Below are positions 1-8,599 of a stretch of DNA of 64,000 bases, one piece after another (within the stretch, counting starts at the first letter, position 1; each line of letters opens with the position of its first letter). The position numbers and the translations under genes are program-made. The stretch covers positions 186,001 through 250,000 of the forward strand of contig NZ_JAJBZH010000002.1 of NCBI RefSeq assembly GCF_020551945.1. The letters run 5' to 3'. The notes beneath the pieces are model-generated. The model saw only the letters and a program-made list of their open reading frames with translations. It ran no database searches and was not told the DNA's origin. Source of the stretch: Cellulosimicrobium marinum (GTDB lineage Bacteria > Actinomycetota > Actinomycetes > Actinomycetales > Cellulomonadaceae).

Positions 1-2408
1 TCGTCCTCGCCGACGGCACGGTCCTCGACACCGGCGCACCCGACGCCGACGACCGCCTGCGCGCCCTGCGCCCCGAGGTCCACGCCGGTCTCGCCGCGCT
101 GCGCGACCGGGTGCGGTCGAGCGCGACCGCGCGCGCGGAGATCGAGCGGCAGTTCGCGATGAAGAACACCATGGGCTACTCGGTCAACGCGCTGCTCGAC
201 CACGACACGCCCGCGAAGATCCTCGAGCACCTGCTCGTCGGCTCCGAGGGCACCCTCGGGTGGGTCGCCGACGTCACCTTCCGCACCGTGCCGCTGCTCA
301 CGCACGCCGCGACGACGCTCCTCGTGCTCGACTCGATCGAGCGCGCGACCGACGCCCTCGTCCCGCTCGCCGCGTCCGGGGCGGAGGCGATCGAGCTGCT
401 CGACGCCGCGTCCCTGCGGGTGGCCGCGGCGGACCCCGCCGCCGACCCGAGCATGCGCGCGCTCGCCGCGGGCGCGGGCATCACCGACCAGACCGCCCTG
501 CTCGTCGAGTACCGCGCCGCCACCCCGGACGCGCTCGCGCCGCTGCAGGACGCCGCGCGCGACGTCGTCGGCGGGCTGCGCCTCGAGGTCCCCGCCGACC
601 TCACGACCGACCCCGCGACGCGCGAGCGCCTGTGGCGCGTGCGCAAGGGCCTGTACACCGCCGTCGCGGGCGCGCGCCCCGCGGGCAGCACCGCCCTGCT
701 GGAGGACGTCGCCGTCCCCGTCGGCGACCTCACCACGACCGTGCGGGACCTCGCCGGTGTGTTCGCCCGGCACGGCTACGACGACGCCGTGACGTTCGGG
801 CACGCCAAGGACGGCAACCTGCACTTCATGATCACGCCGCGCCTCGGCGAGGCCGCCGAGCTCGACCGCTACGCGGCGTTCAGCGACGACCTCGTCGACC
901 TCGTCCTCGCGCACGGCGGCACCCTCAAGGCCGAGCACGGCACCGGCCGCATCATGGCGCCGTTCGTGCGCCGCCAGTACGGCGACGAGCTCTACGACGT
1001 CATGCGCGAGGTCAAGCGCCTGCTCGACCCGCAGGGCCTGCTCAACCCGGGCGTCGTGCTCAGCGACGACCCTGACGAGCACCTGAAGAACCTCAAGGTC
1101 GAGGCGTCCGCGGGAGGCGAGGACGCGCCGCTCGTCGACCGCTGCGTGGAGTGCGGCTACTGCGAGCCGGGCTGCCCGTCGCGCACCGTCACCACCACCC
1201 CCCGCCAGCGCATCGCGCTGCTCAAGGAGATGGCGTCCGCGAGCCCGGCCGAGCGCGCCGAGCTCGAGCGCGCCTACGACTACGCGGGCGTGCAGACGTG
1301 CGCCGTCGACTCCCTGTGCGTCGAGGCGTGCCCCGTCGGCATCGACACCGGCGCCGTCATGAAGGGCCACCGCGCCCGCGGGCACGGGTCCCTCGTGCAG
1401 CGCGGGGGCGTGCTCGCCGCCGAGCACTGGGGCGGCGTCCTCACGGGCGTGCGCGGCGCGCTCGCCGTCGCGGACGCCCTGCCGACGCCGCTCGTGCGCG
1501 GCGCGTCCCAGGTGGGTCGGGCGGTGCTCGGGACGGACGTCGTGCCCCTCGCGGGCGCCGACCTCCCCGGTCCCGGCCCGCGTCGTGACGCCACGCCCGT
1601 CGGCGCCACGCACGGTGACGCGGCGCCCGGGACCGCGCCCCGCGCGGTGCTCCTCGCGTCGTGCACCGGCGAGATGTTCGAGCCCGGCGGCGACGGCGCG
1701 GGGGCCGCGTCCGCGCTGCGCACCCTGTGCGAGCGCGCCGGCATCGCGCTCGCCGTGCCCGACGCCGTCGGCAGCCTGTGCTGCGGCACGCCCTGGTCCT
1801 CCAAGGGCCTGACCGACGGCGCCGCCGCCATGGCCCGCCGCGTCACCGACGCCCTGTGGACGGCGACGCGCGGTGGCGAGCTCCCCGTCGTGTGCGACGC
1901 GTCGAGCTGCACGCACGGGCTCGTCGAGTCCGGGCACCGGCTCGCCGACCCGGTCGAGCGCGAGCGCTTCGCGCGCCTGCGGTTCGTCGACGCGGTGACG
2001 TTCGTGCGCACGGACGTGCTGCCGGCGCTCGCGGAGCGGGGCGTCGAGGTGGAGAAGGCGGGGGACGTCGTCGTGCACCCCACGTGCGCGACGGTGCACC
2101 TGGGCGCGGTGGACGACCTGCGCGCGGTGGCCGAGGCCGTCGCGGAGCGCGCGGAGGTGCCGGCCGCGTGGGGCTGCTGCGGTTTTGCGGGGGACCGCGG
2201 GATGCTGCACCCGGAGCTGACGGCGGCGGCGACCGCGGCGGAGAGCGCGGAGGTCGCGCGACGCGCGGCGGGGCTCCCCGCGGGCCGGTACGACGCCTAC
2301 GTGTCGAACAACCGGACGTGCGAGTCGGGCATGTCCCGCGCCACGGGGCACGACTACGAGCACGTGCTCGAGCTGCTCGAGCGTCGGACGCGACCCGTCG
2401 GGGCCTGA
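1..2408 (+). CDS. FAD- and Fe-S-binding D-lactate/D-2-hydroxyacid dehydrogenase, 5'-truncated by window edge
   Basis: The reading frame is open from base 3, so the true start lies outside the window; the GTG at 111 is internal. The visible part contains the end of the FAD-binding (PCMH) domain, the FAD-oxidase C-terminal domain ending near residue 'LLNPGVVL' (about 1030-1060), then a ferredoxin-like pair of Cys clusters (CVECGYCEPGCP near 1144-1180; CAVDSLCVEACP near 1300-1340), and two CCG-type domains (CCGTPWSSKG near 1782; GCCGFAGDRG near 2175). This order is that of the large respiratory flavoproteins oxidising D-lactate or D-2-hydroxyglutarate (iLDH/YdiJ-like), which pass electrons to the quinone pool at the membrane. 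Substrate cannot be decided from sequence. It is followed by a divergent-looking but same-strand promoter, so it probably ends its own transcript. Confidence 0.88.
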   Translation, partial: VLADGTVLDTGAPDADDRLRALRPEVHAGLAALRDRVRSSATARAEIERQFAMKNTMGYSVNALLDHDTPAKILEHLLVGSEGTLGWVADVTFRTVPLLTHAATTLLVLDSIERATDALVPLAASGAEAIELLDAASLRVAAADPAADPSMRALAAGAGITDQTALLVEYRAATPDALAPLQDAARDVVGGLRLEVPADLTTDPATRERLWRVRKGLYTAVAGARPAGSTALLEDVAVPVGDLTTTVRDLAGVFARHGYDDAVTFGHAKDGNLHFMITPRLGEAAELDRYAAFSDDLVDLVLAHGGTLKAEHGTGRIMAPFVRRQYGDELYDVMREVKRLLDPQGLLNPGVVLSDDPDEHLKNLKVEASAGGEDAPLVDRCVECGYCEPGCPSRTVTTTPRQRIALLKEMASASPAERAELERAYDYAGVQTCAVDSLCVEACPVGIDTGAVMKGHRARGHGSLVQRGGVLAAEHWGGVLTGVRGALAVADALPTPLVRGASQVGRAVLGTDVVPLAGADLPGPGPRRDATPVGATHGDAAPGTAPRAVLLASCTGEMFEPGGDGAGAASALRTLCERAGIALAVPDAVGSLCCGTPWSSKGLTDGAAAMARRVTDALWTATRGGELPVVCDASSCTHGLVESGHRLADPVERERFARLRFVDAVTFVRTDVLPALAERGVEVEKAGDVVVHPTCATVHLGAVDDLRAVAEAVAERAEVPAAWGCCGFAGDRGMLHPELTAAATAAESAEVARRAAGLPAGRYDAYVSNNRTCESGMSRATGHDYEHVLELLERRTRPVGA

Positions 2409-2457
2409 GCAGGCCGGTGAGCCTGTCGACGCCGATCAACCAGCTGCGCACTTTTGA

Positions 2458-2485
2458 TTGACAGTCGTCGAAAGGGTCGTACGAT
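2458..2485 (+). promoter_or_regulatory. Sigma-70-type promoter of the secreted isomerase gene
   Basis: TTGACA at 2458-2463, a 16-nt spacer and TACGAT at 2480-2485 give a near-consensus housekeeping promoter. A strong ribosome site AAAGGAGA lies at 2553-2560, four bases before the ATG at 2565, leaving an untranslated leader of about 70 nt. Confidence 0.7.
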
Positions 2486-2564
2486 GACGACCGAGTGGTA
2501 GGTGTATTTCGCAGGTCAGCCCTCACGCCCTCGCACGCCCCCTTCATCCCTCAAAGGAGAGACG

Positions 2565-3553
2565 ATGAGCACGTCCCAGATGACGCGTCGCAGCCTGATC
2601 AAGGCGCTCGCGACCTCGACCGTCGCGGTCGGCCTCGGAACCGCCGCCGCCCAGTCGGCGACGGCAGCGCCCGCCGCCCCCGCCGCCGCGGGTGTCCGCG
2701 CAGCCGGCAACGGCCGACTGATCCCGCCGAACAACATCGGCATCCAGCTCTACTCGATCCGCGACAAGGTCTCGAGCCTCGGCTTCCGCGCGGTGTTCGA
2801 GGAGCTCGCCGACATCGGGTACTCCGAGATCGAGTTCGCCGGGTACACCCAGCGCGACGTCGGACCCATCACGCCCGAGGAGATCCGCCAGCTCCTCGAC
2901 GACAACGGCCTGAGCGCCGTCGGCTCCCACGTGAGCCTCAACGCCCTGCGCAACGACCTGCCCCGCCAGCTGGAGATCGCCAACATCCTGGGCATGCCGC
3001 ACGTCGGGACGGCGAACGCCCCGACCAACGTCAACACCGTGGACGGGTACCTCGCCGCGGCCGAGGAGTTCAACACGTGGGGCGCCCAGGCGCGCGCGCC
3101 GCCGGCCTCAAGCTCTACCAGCACAACCACGCCGGGGAGTTCGCGTTCGCCACGGACCAGCCCGACGTGCGCCTCTACGACGTCTTCTTCGACAACACCG
3201 ACCCCGACACGGTCTTCCTCGAGATGGACGTGTACTGGGCCTTCGTCGGGCAGTACCGCTACCCCGGCTTCGAGCCCATCGACTACGTCCGCGCCAACCC
3301 GCACCGCTTCCCGCTCCTGCACCTCAAGGACGGCGCGCGCAACGAGGCCAACCCGAACGGCTTCGACATCATCGAGTTCGACGCGGGTGACCTGCCCTAC
3401 CGCGAGTTCCTGCGTGCGACCAAGGCGCGCGGTGCCCGCTACGGGATCTGGGAGCAGGACAACGCCCCGACGACCGCCGTCCCGCCGAACCCCGTGGACT
3501 CGTTCGGCAACGCTCGGCGCAGCTACACGTCCCTGTTCGGTCTGCGGGGCTGA
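2565..3553 (+). pseudogene. Tat-exported sugar phosphate isomerase/epimerase family protein, frameshifted
   Basis: The product would be a TIM-barrel (AP endonuclease 2-like) sugar isomerase/epimerase exported by the Tat system: the N-terminus reads MTRRSLIKAL followed by a hydrophobic stretch and an Ala-rich cleavage region. The first half, through 'EEFNTWGAQARA' (to about 3097), is in one frame; the second half, from 'AGLKLYQHNHAGEF' (about 3106) to the stop at 3553, is in the frame shifted by +2/-1. The break lies in the GC-dinucleotide run GCGCGCGCG near 3091-3100, and removing two bases restores a continuous protein of about 328 residues. Both halves look well conserved, including the H-N-H of the barrel, so this is either a very recent mutation, slippage-mediated phase variation or a sequence error. 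Family members act on sugars or on 3-keto-glycosides; the substrate here is unknown. Confidence 0.75.
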
Positions 3554-3651
3554 CGACACCCCGCCACCGCGCCCTCCGGCCCACCGAGCCCGCACCGCCG
3601 CAACCGTGACGGGCGCGGTGGGCCGTCCCGCGTCCCTGGTCCTCCGCCCGA

Positions 3652-3671
3652 CCCTGCCCGAAGGGGCGGGG
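3652..3671 (+). terminator. G+C-rich hairpin after the isomerase gene
   Basis: CCCTGCCC, a GAA loop and GGGGCGGGG form a short strong stem about 100 bases after the isomerase stop. There is no T-run, as is usual in such G+C-rich genomes. The rest of 3554-3757 holds no gene that I can support. Confidence 0.4.
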
Positions 3672-3757
3672 CATCGTGCCCGCGAACCGGCCCGAGCGCC
3701 CGGGCGCTCTCCGGGGGCGTGTCCGTACGGTCGAGCAGACCGACACCGGGGAGGGAC

Positions 3758-4438
3758 GTGCGACACCGCGACGACCACGAGGTACGGGAGCGGTCGCGAT
3801 CCGTGCCGACGTCCCGGGACGGGGGCGGGGCGCGGCGCGGAGCGTCCGCGGCACGTCCGGGGTCCGGTGGTGCGCCGCACCTGACCGCGCTCCAGCGGGC
3901 CGCCGGCAACCGGGCGGTGCTCGCGGGGGCCGAGCGAGGGGACCTCGCGGTCCAGCGCATGACCGAGGCACAGGTCGAGCCACGGGCGCTCCCCGCCTCG
4001 GCGCAGAAGCTGCCCGCCGGGGTCTCCGTCAAGGGCGCCGAGGTGAAGCGGGACGGGGTCGTCACCGAGGTGCTCGTGAAGAAGCAGGTGAGCCTCACGG
4101 AGGAGGCCCGCCTGGTCAACCCGCACCTCAAGCACTGGTGGTTCCTCTTCCGGGTGGGCCACGACGAGCCGCCCTACTGGCTGCAGGTGGACCTCATCCT
4201 GGCCAGCGGCTACCGGGTCATCTGGAACGCGGGCAAGACCGAGGCGGAAGGGGTCGCCTACGAGGAGAAGGCGGCACCGTCGGGCCTGCACACGGCGGCG
4301 ATCGAGCAGGCCGTGGAGGCGATCGCCACCGAGAGGACGATGTACTACAACCCGACGCCGCCGAACCCCGAGGTCGCGCGCTACAGCTGCCAGGACTTCG
4401 TCGTGCTCCTCGCCGGACGGCTCGGCATCACCCTCTGA
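3758..4438 (+). CDS. LQRxAGN-motif protein with putative permuted papain-like (LRAT/NlpC-like) domain; possible eCIS cargo
   Basis: I chose the GTG at 3758 because GGGGAGGG ends two bases before it and a TACGGT hexamer sits at 3726-3731; an in-frame GTG at 3719 would lie upstream of that promoter. The 226-residue product opens with an Arg/Gly-rich disordered stretch and then LTALQRAAGNRAVLAG. The LQRxAGNxAV motif recurs in actinobacterial proteins associated with DUF4157 and extracellular contractile injection systems (recalled from family knowledge). Further on, KHWWFLFRVG (His at about residue 126) and YSCQDFV near the C-terminus (Cys at about 211) match the H-before-C order of circularly permuted papain-like folds such as LRAT, where the motifs are HW and NCxxFV. 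This suggests a thiol acyltransferase or hydrolase, possibly an injected effector. No contractile-injection structural gene is in the window. Function is inferred, not shown. Confidence 0.6.
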   Translation: MRHRDDHEVRERSRSVPTSRDGGGARRGASAARPGSGGAPHLTALQRAAGNRAVLAGAERGDLAVQRMTEAQVEPRALPASAQKLPAGVSVKGAEVKRDGVVTEVLVKKQVSLTEEARLVNPHLKHWWFLFRVGHDEPPYWLQVDLILASGYRVIWNAGKTEAEGVAYEEKAAPSGLHTAAIEQAVEAIATERTMYYNPTPPNPEVARYSCQDFVVLLAGRLGITL

Positions 4439-5768
4439 CGGCCGCCCGGGGCCGCTCGTGCTCCGGTCGCACCGCCCCGGCGACGGCGAGGCTCAGCACC
4501 GTCGCGGCGCAGATGACGAGCAGGGCGTGGCGCGCCCCGACGCCGTCGACGAGCAGCCCGAGGAGCGGGGGAGCGGAGAGCATCGCGATCGTCGAGAACG
4601 ACGTCGCGACGGCGACGCGCGGCGCGGCGTGGGCGGGGTCGTCGGACGCCGCGGCGATCGCGACGGGGTTGGCGAGCGCCGCCCCGCAGCCCCACAGCAC
4701 GATCCCGACCCACGCGAGAGGAAGCGTCGGCGCGAGGCCGAACGCGAGGAGGCCGAGCAGCGCCGACACCCCGGACGCGCGCAGCACCGCGACCCGCCCG
4801 AACCGGTCGATGAGGCCCGTCCCGGCGAACCGGAACACCGTCATCGCCCCGACGAACGTGCCGTACGCGACGGCGCCGAGCGCCTCGCGCACGTCGAAGC
4901 CGTCGACCACGGCGATGGACAGCCAGGTGCTCGCCGACCCCTCCGACAGCGACGACGCGAGCAGCACGAGCCCGATGAGCAGCGTGCGCGGCTCGCGCCA
5001 CGCGGCCAGGGCCGCGCGGACTCCCGCGCCGCGGCGAGGTGCGGGGACGGGGGTGGCGGCGGCGTCGTCGGGCAGGTCGGCCGTGCCCGACGTCGCGGCG
5101 GCCGTCCCCGGGACGGTCACCGCGGGCGCGGCGCCCGTGCGCGCCTGAGCGACCCGTTCGGGGGCGAGCGCGGTCGCGGGAGCGACGAGCACGGCCCGGA
5201 GCCCCGCGACGACCAGCGTGACGACGACGAGCTGCACGGTGATGCCGACGTGCGCCCAGGAGAAGGCCGCGGCGACGAGGGCGCCGCCCGCCGCGCCGAT
5301 GGAGAACGCCGCGTGGAAGTGCGGCAGGATCGCCCGCCCGACCGCCTTCTCGACGCCCGCGGCGCAGATGTTGATGGGCACGTTCACCAGCGCGCCGCTC
5401 ATGCCGTTGAGGAACGCGCCCGCGGCGAAGAACCCCACGCTGCCCGTCCCCGTGCCGAGCGCGACGAGCCCGAGACCCACGACGTTCCCGACCGTCCCGG
5501 CGACGAGCGTCGCGCGGTTGCCGAACCGGGCGACCACCGCACCCGTCGCGACGACCGCGACGAGCGACCCGACGCCCCCGACCACGAGCAGCGCGCCGAG
5601 CTGGCCCGAGCTCAGCCCCAGCGCGTCGCGCACCGACGGCAGCCGGCTCATCCACGACGTGCCGATCACCCCGAAGAGCACGAACTGCGCCATGAGCGCC
5701 CAGCGGGCGCGCTGCACGAGAGACCTCAGGGCATGGTCCGACCCGGCAATCGTTGGGATTGTTGACAC
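4428..5768 (-). CDS. MFS transporter
   Basis: The 446-residue protein has about twelve hydrophobic segments, with a Pro/Ala-rich loop near residues 215-250 between the two halves. 'GVIGTSWMSRLPSVRDALGLS' style start of TM1 and the conserved SRLPxxR loop are typical of the YbjJ-like/fucose-permease-like MFS group. The start is GTG at 5768: TAGACT lies seven bases upstream on the minus strand, so the message is probably leaderless. The gene converges with and overlaps the preceding gene by 11 bp. Substrate is unknown. Confidence 0.8.
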   Translation of the reverse strand: MSTIPTIAGSDHALRSLVQRARWALMAQFVLFGVIGTSWMSRLPSVRDALGLSSGQLGALLVVGGVGSLVAVVATGAVVARFGNRATLVAGTVGNVVGLGLVALGTGTGSVGFFAAGAFLNGMSGALVNVPINICAAGVEKAVGRAILPHFHAAFSIGAAGGALVAAAFSWAHVGITVQLVVVTLVVAGLRAVLVAPATALAPERVAQARTGAAPAVTVPGTAAATSGTADLPDDAAATPVPAPRRGAGVRAALAAWREPRTLLIGLVLLASSLSEGSASTWLSIAVVDGFDVREALGAVAYGTFVGAMTVFRFAGTGLIDRFGRVAVLRASGVSALLGLLAFGLAPTLPLAWVGIVLWGCGAALANPVAIAAASDDPAHAAPRVAVATSFSTIAMLSAPPLLGLLVDGVGARHALLVICAATVLSLAVAGAVRPEHERPRAAVRG

Positions 5769-5876
5769 TTGCGCCAGTCTACGGACCTGCTCGGGATGCA
5801 CCGAGTGCTTTCGGGTGGGAGGGTCGCCCTGCGGTCGTGCGCCCGCCCGGCCGCCCCTGCGAGCAGGAGGACGGGC

Positions 5877-6908
5877 GTGGAGACCGACTCGGCCGGCGTC
5901 GAGCAGCAGGTGTCGACCGGGTCCCTGCCCGGCTGGGAGCGCGTCGAGGCCCGCGTCCGGGAGGCGTACGAGCGCTACCGCGGGAACGACGAGGGTGCGG
6001 TGGCGGACTACATTCCCGTGCTCGCCGAGGCCGACCCGGCATCGTTCGGAGTGTGCGTCGCGGAGAGCGGCGGTACTGTCCATGCCGTCGGCGACTCGGA
6101 CGTCGAGTTCTCCGTCCAGTCGATCTCGAAGGCGTTCGTGTACGCGCTGGTGTGCGAGGCGTCCGGGCACGAGGGCGTGCTGGAGCGCGTCGGGGTGAAC
6201 AACACCGGCCTGCCCTTCAACTCGGTGATCGCCGTCGAGCTGAACGCCGGGCACCCGATGAACCCCATGGTGAACGCGGGCGCGATCGCCACCACGGCAC
6301 TCATGCCCGGCGCGACACCGGCGGAGCAGTGGGAGAACGTCCGGACGGGGCTCTCCCGGTTCGCAGGGCGCCCGCTCGAGATGGACGGAGTCGTCTACCG
6401 CTCCGAGGTCGCGACGAACCAGCGCAACAAGGCGATCGCCCGCCTTCTGGAGAGCTACGGGCGCCTCGCGGCCGACCCGCTGGAGGTCGTGGACGTCTAC
6501 ACCCGGCAGTGCGCCCTGCGGGTCACCGCGCGCGACCTCGCGGTCATGGGCGCGACGCTCGCCGACGGCGGTGTGAACCCCGTGACGGGCGAGCGCGTCG
6601 TGTCGGCGCAGGTGTGCCGGGACACGCTCGCCGTGCTCGCGTCCACGGGTATGTACGAACGGTCGGGGGAGTGGCTGTTCGAGGTCGGCCTGCCGGCCAA
6701 GTCGGGCGTCGCCGGCGGCCTCGTCGCCGTCGCGCCCGGAAAGGGCGCCGTGGGCGCTTTCTCCCCGCGCCTCGACCCGGCGGGCAACAGCGTGCGCGGC
6801 CAGCGCGCCGTCGCGCACCTGTCCCGCAGCCTCGGCCTCAACGTCTTCGCGTCGTCCGTCCAGGTGCCCGAGCGCACCCCGTCCGAGGACCAGGAGCCCG
6901 CCGCATGA
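5877..6908 (+). CDS. glsA: Glutaminase (class A, serine-dependent)
   Basis: The enzyme hydrolyses L-glutamine to glutamate and ammonia in the cytoplasm. The 343-residue protein is of normal length plus a short N-terminal extension. The beta-lactamase-like SxxK motif is SISK at residues 82-85, followed by the family signatures NxxGLPFNS, the HPMNPMVNAGAI block and GVAGGLVAV near the C-terminus. GTG at 5877 was chosen because GCAGGAGGA precedes it by a suitable distance; the frame is open further upstream but without a ribosome site. Its stop overlaps the start of the next MFS gene (ATGA), so the two are translated together. Confidence 0.9.
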   Translation: METDSAGVEQQVSTGSLPGWERVEARVREAYERYRGNDEGAVADYIPVLAEADPASFGVCVAESGGTVHAVGDSDVEFSVQSISKAFVYALVCEASGHEGVLERVGVNNTGLPFNSVIAVELNAGHPMNPMVNAGAIATTALMPGATPAEQWENVRTGLSRFAGRPLEMDGVVYRSEVATNQRNKAIARLLESYGRLAADPLEVVDVYTRQCALRVTARDLAVMGATLADGGVNPVTGERVVSAQVCRDTLAVLASTGMYERSGEWLFEVGLPAKSGVAGGLVAVAPGKGAVGAFSPRLDPAGNSVRGQRAVAHLSRSLGLNVFASSVQVPERTPSEDQEPAA

Positions 6909-8548
6909 GCCAGGACGTCACCGAGGTGCCCGACCAGCAGGAGCGCGCCTCGTGGGTCCCCATGGTGGGCCTGTTCCTCGCCCAGGTGCTGATGTCGTTC
7001 AACGTCGCCGCGCTGCCCGTGTCCATCGGGGGGATGGTCGAGGAGTTCGGGGTCCCGCCGACCGTCGTGAGCTCGACGATCGTGGTCTACGGGCTCGCCG
7101 TGGCCGCTCTCGTCATGACGGGGGCGAAGCTCGGGCAGCGGGTCGGCTGGGTGCTGATGTTCCGCGTCGTGGTCGCGACGTTCGCGGGCTCGGCCGTGCT
7201 CATGATCGCGTCGCCCACGGTCGGGTGGGCGATCGCGGGGCAGGCCGTGGCCGGCGCGTCGGCCGCCATCATCGTGCCCGCGCTGGTCGCCCTCGTCGCG
7301 GAGAACTACCACGGGCCGCAGCAGGCGACGGCGATCGGCTCGCTCGGGTCCGCGCGCGCGATCTCCGGGGTGAGCGCGTTCTTCATCGGCGGCGCGCTGG
7401 GCACCCTCGTCGGGTGGCGGCCGGTGTTCGGGGTCGTCCTCGTCCTCGCCGTGGCCGTGTTCGTCCTCAGCTTCCGCCTCCGGTCGGACGGCGGCGACCC
7501 CGGCATCCGGATCGACCTCGTCGCGGCGGCCCTCGTCGGTGCGGCGATCGTCCTGCTCACGCTCGGCTTCAACAACCTCAACGGCTGGGGGATCCTCACG
7601 GCGAGGCCCGGCGCGCCCTTCTCGGTCGTCGGGATCTCGCCCGCACCGCTCTTCGTAGTCCTCGGCGTCGTCCTCGGGCAGACCTTCTTCTGGTGGACGC
7701 GCCGGCGCACCGCGGCCGGCAAGGTACCGCTCGTCGACCTGAGCGTGCTCGGCCGGCCCAGCGAGCGCGCCGCCGTCTACGCGATGTTCGTCGTGGTCGG
7801 GCTGGAGGCCGCGCTGAACTTCACGGTGCCGCTGTACATCCAGATCGTGCAGGGCCGGACACCGTTCGACACGTCGCTCGCGATGATGCCGTTCAACCTC
7901 ACCGTCTTCGTCACCGCCACGCTGGTCGTGCGCTTCTACCACCGCTATCCGCCGCGCACGATCGGCGTGTTCGGGTTCTGCCTCACCACGGTCGCCCTGG
8001 TGTGGCTCGCGTTCGTCGTGACGAACAACTGGGAGACCCTGCCGACGATCCTGGGGCTCGTCGTGTTCGGCGTGGGCCAGGGGGCGCTCGTGACGCTCGT
8101 CTTCAACGTCCTCGTCACGGCGGCCCCCAAGCGTCTCGCCGGCGACGTGGGGTCGATCCGCGGCACGACGCAGAACCTCGCGTCGGCCGTCGGCACGGCG
8201 CTCGCCGGGGCCCTGCTCGTCACCCTGCTCGGCATCGGCGTCGGCAGGGCCGTCGTCGAGCACCCGGAGCTGCCGCCGAGCCTCGTCGCGCAGGTCGACC
8301 TCGACAACGTCAACTTCGTCAGCAACGACGACCTCCGCGTGGTGCTCGGGGAGACCGACGCCACCCCGGCGCAGGTCGACGCCGCGGTGGTGCTCAACGA
8401 GGAGGTCCGGCTCGACACGCTGCGTCGAGGGCTCCTCCTGCTCGCCGGGCTCAGCGCCACCGCGATCCTGCCCGCGTCCCGGCTCCCGCGCTACCGCCCC
8501 GACGAGATCCCCGACCCGAGCCCGGCGCGCCTGGACCCGGCGGCATAG
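6905..8548 (+). CDS. DHA2-type (EmrB/QacA-like) MFS transporter coupled to glutaminase
   Basis: The ATG at 6905 overlaps the glutaminase stop by four bases, implying translational coupling. The 547-residue protein starts with a hydrophilic leader and carries about fourteen membrane segments, the size of 14-TM drug:proton antiporters. Motif-like segments such as 'SFNVAALPVSIGGM' in TM1 and 'GASAAIIVPALVALVAENY' in TM5 fit this family. A large extracytoplasmic loop of about 60 residues lies near residues 455-510 before the last helix. Coupling to glutaminase suggests a role in handling glutamine, glutamate or a glutamine analogue, but this is only an inference from context. Confidence 0.82.
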   Translation: MSQDVTEVPDQQERASWVPMVGLFLAQVLMSFNVAALPVSIGGMVEEFGVPPTVVSSTIVVYGLAVAALVMTGAKLGQRVGWVLMFRVVVATFAGSAVLMIASPTVGWAIAGQAVAGASAAIIVPALVALVAENYHGPQQATAIGSLGSARAISGVSAFFIGGALGTLVGWRPVFGVVLVLAVAVFVLSFRLRSDGGDPGIRIDLVAAALVGAAIVLLTLGFNNLNGWGILTARPGAPFSVVGISPAPLFVVLGVVLGQTFFWWTRRRTAAGKVPLVDLSVLGRPSERAAVYAMFVVVGLEAALNFTVPLYIQIVQGRTPFDTSLAMMPFNLTVFVTATLVVRFYHRYPPRTIGVFGFCLTTVALVWLAFVVTNNWETLPTILGLVVFGVGQGALVTLVFNVLVTAAPKRLAGDVGSIRGTTQNLASAVGTALAGALLVTLLGIGVGRAVVEHPELPPSLVAQVDLDNVNFVSNDDLRVVLGETDATPAQVDAAVVLNEEVRLDTLRRGLLLLAGLSATAILPASRLPRYRPDEIPDPSPARLDPAA

Positions 8549-8599
8549 CGGACCGTCGCAGCAACCGGCTTTCGCGACGCGGACCGACGACGGCGAGAC

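Noticed and set aside
5762-5785. TTGACA at 5762-5767 as promoter for glutaminase
   Set aside because: No acceptable -10 hexamer lies 16-18 bases downstream, and the sequence is better explained as the first codons of the divergent MFS gene.
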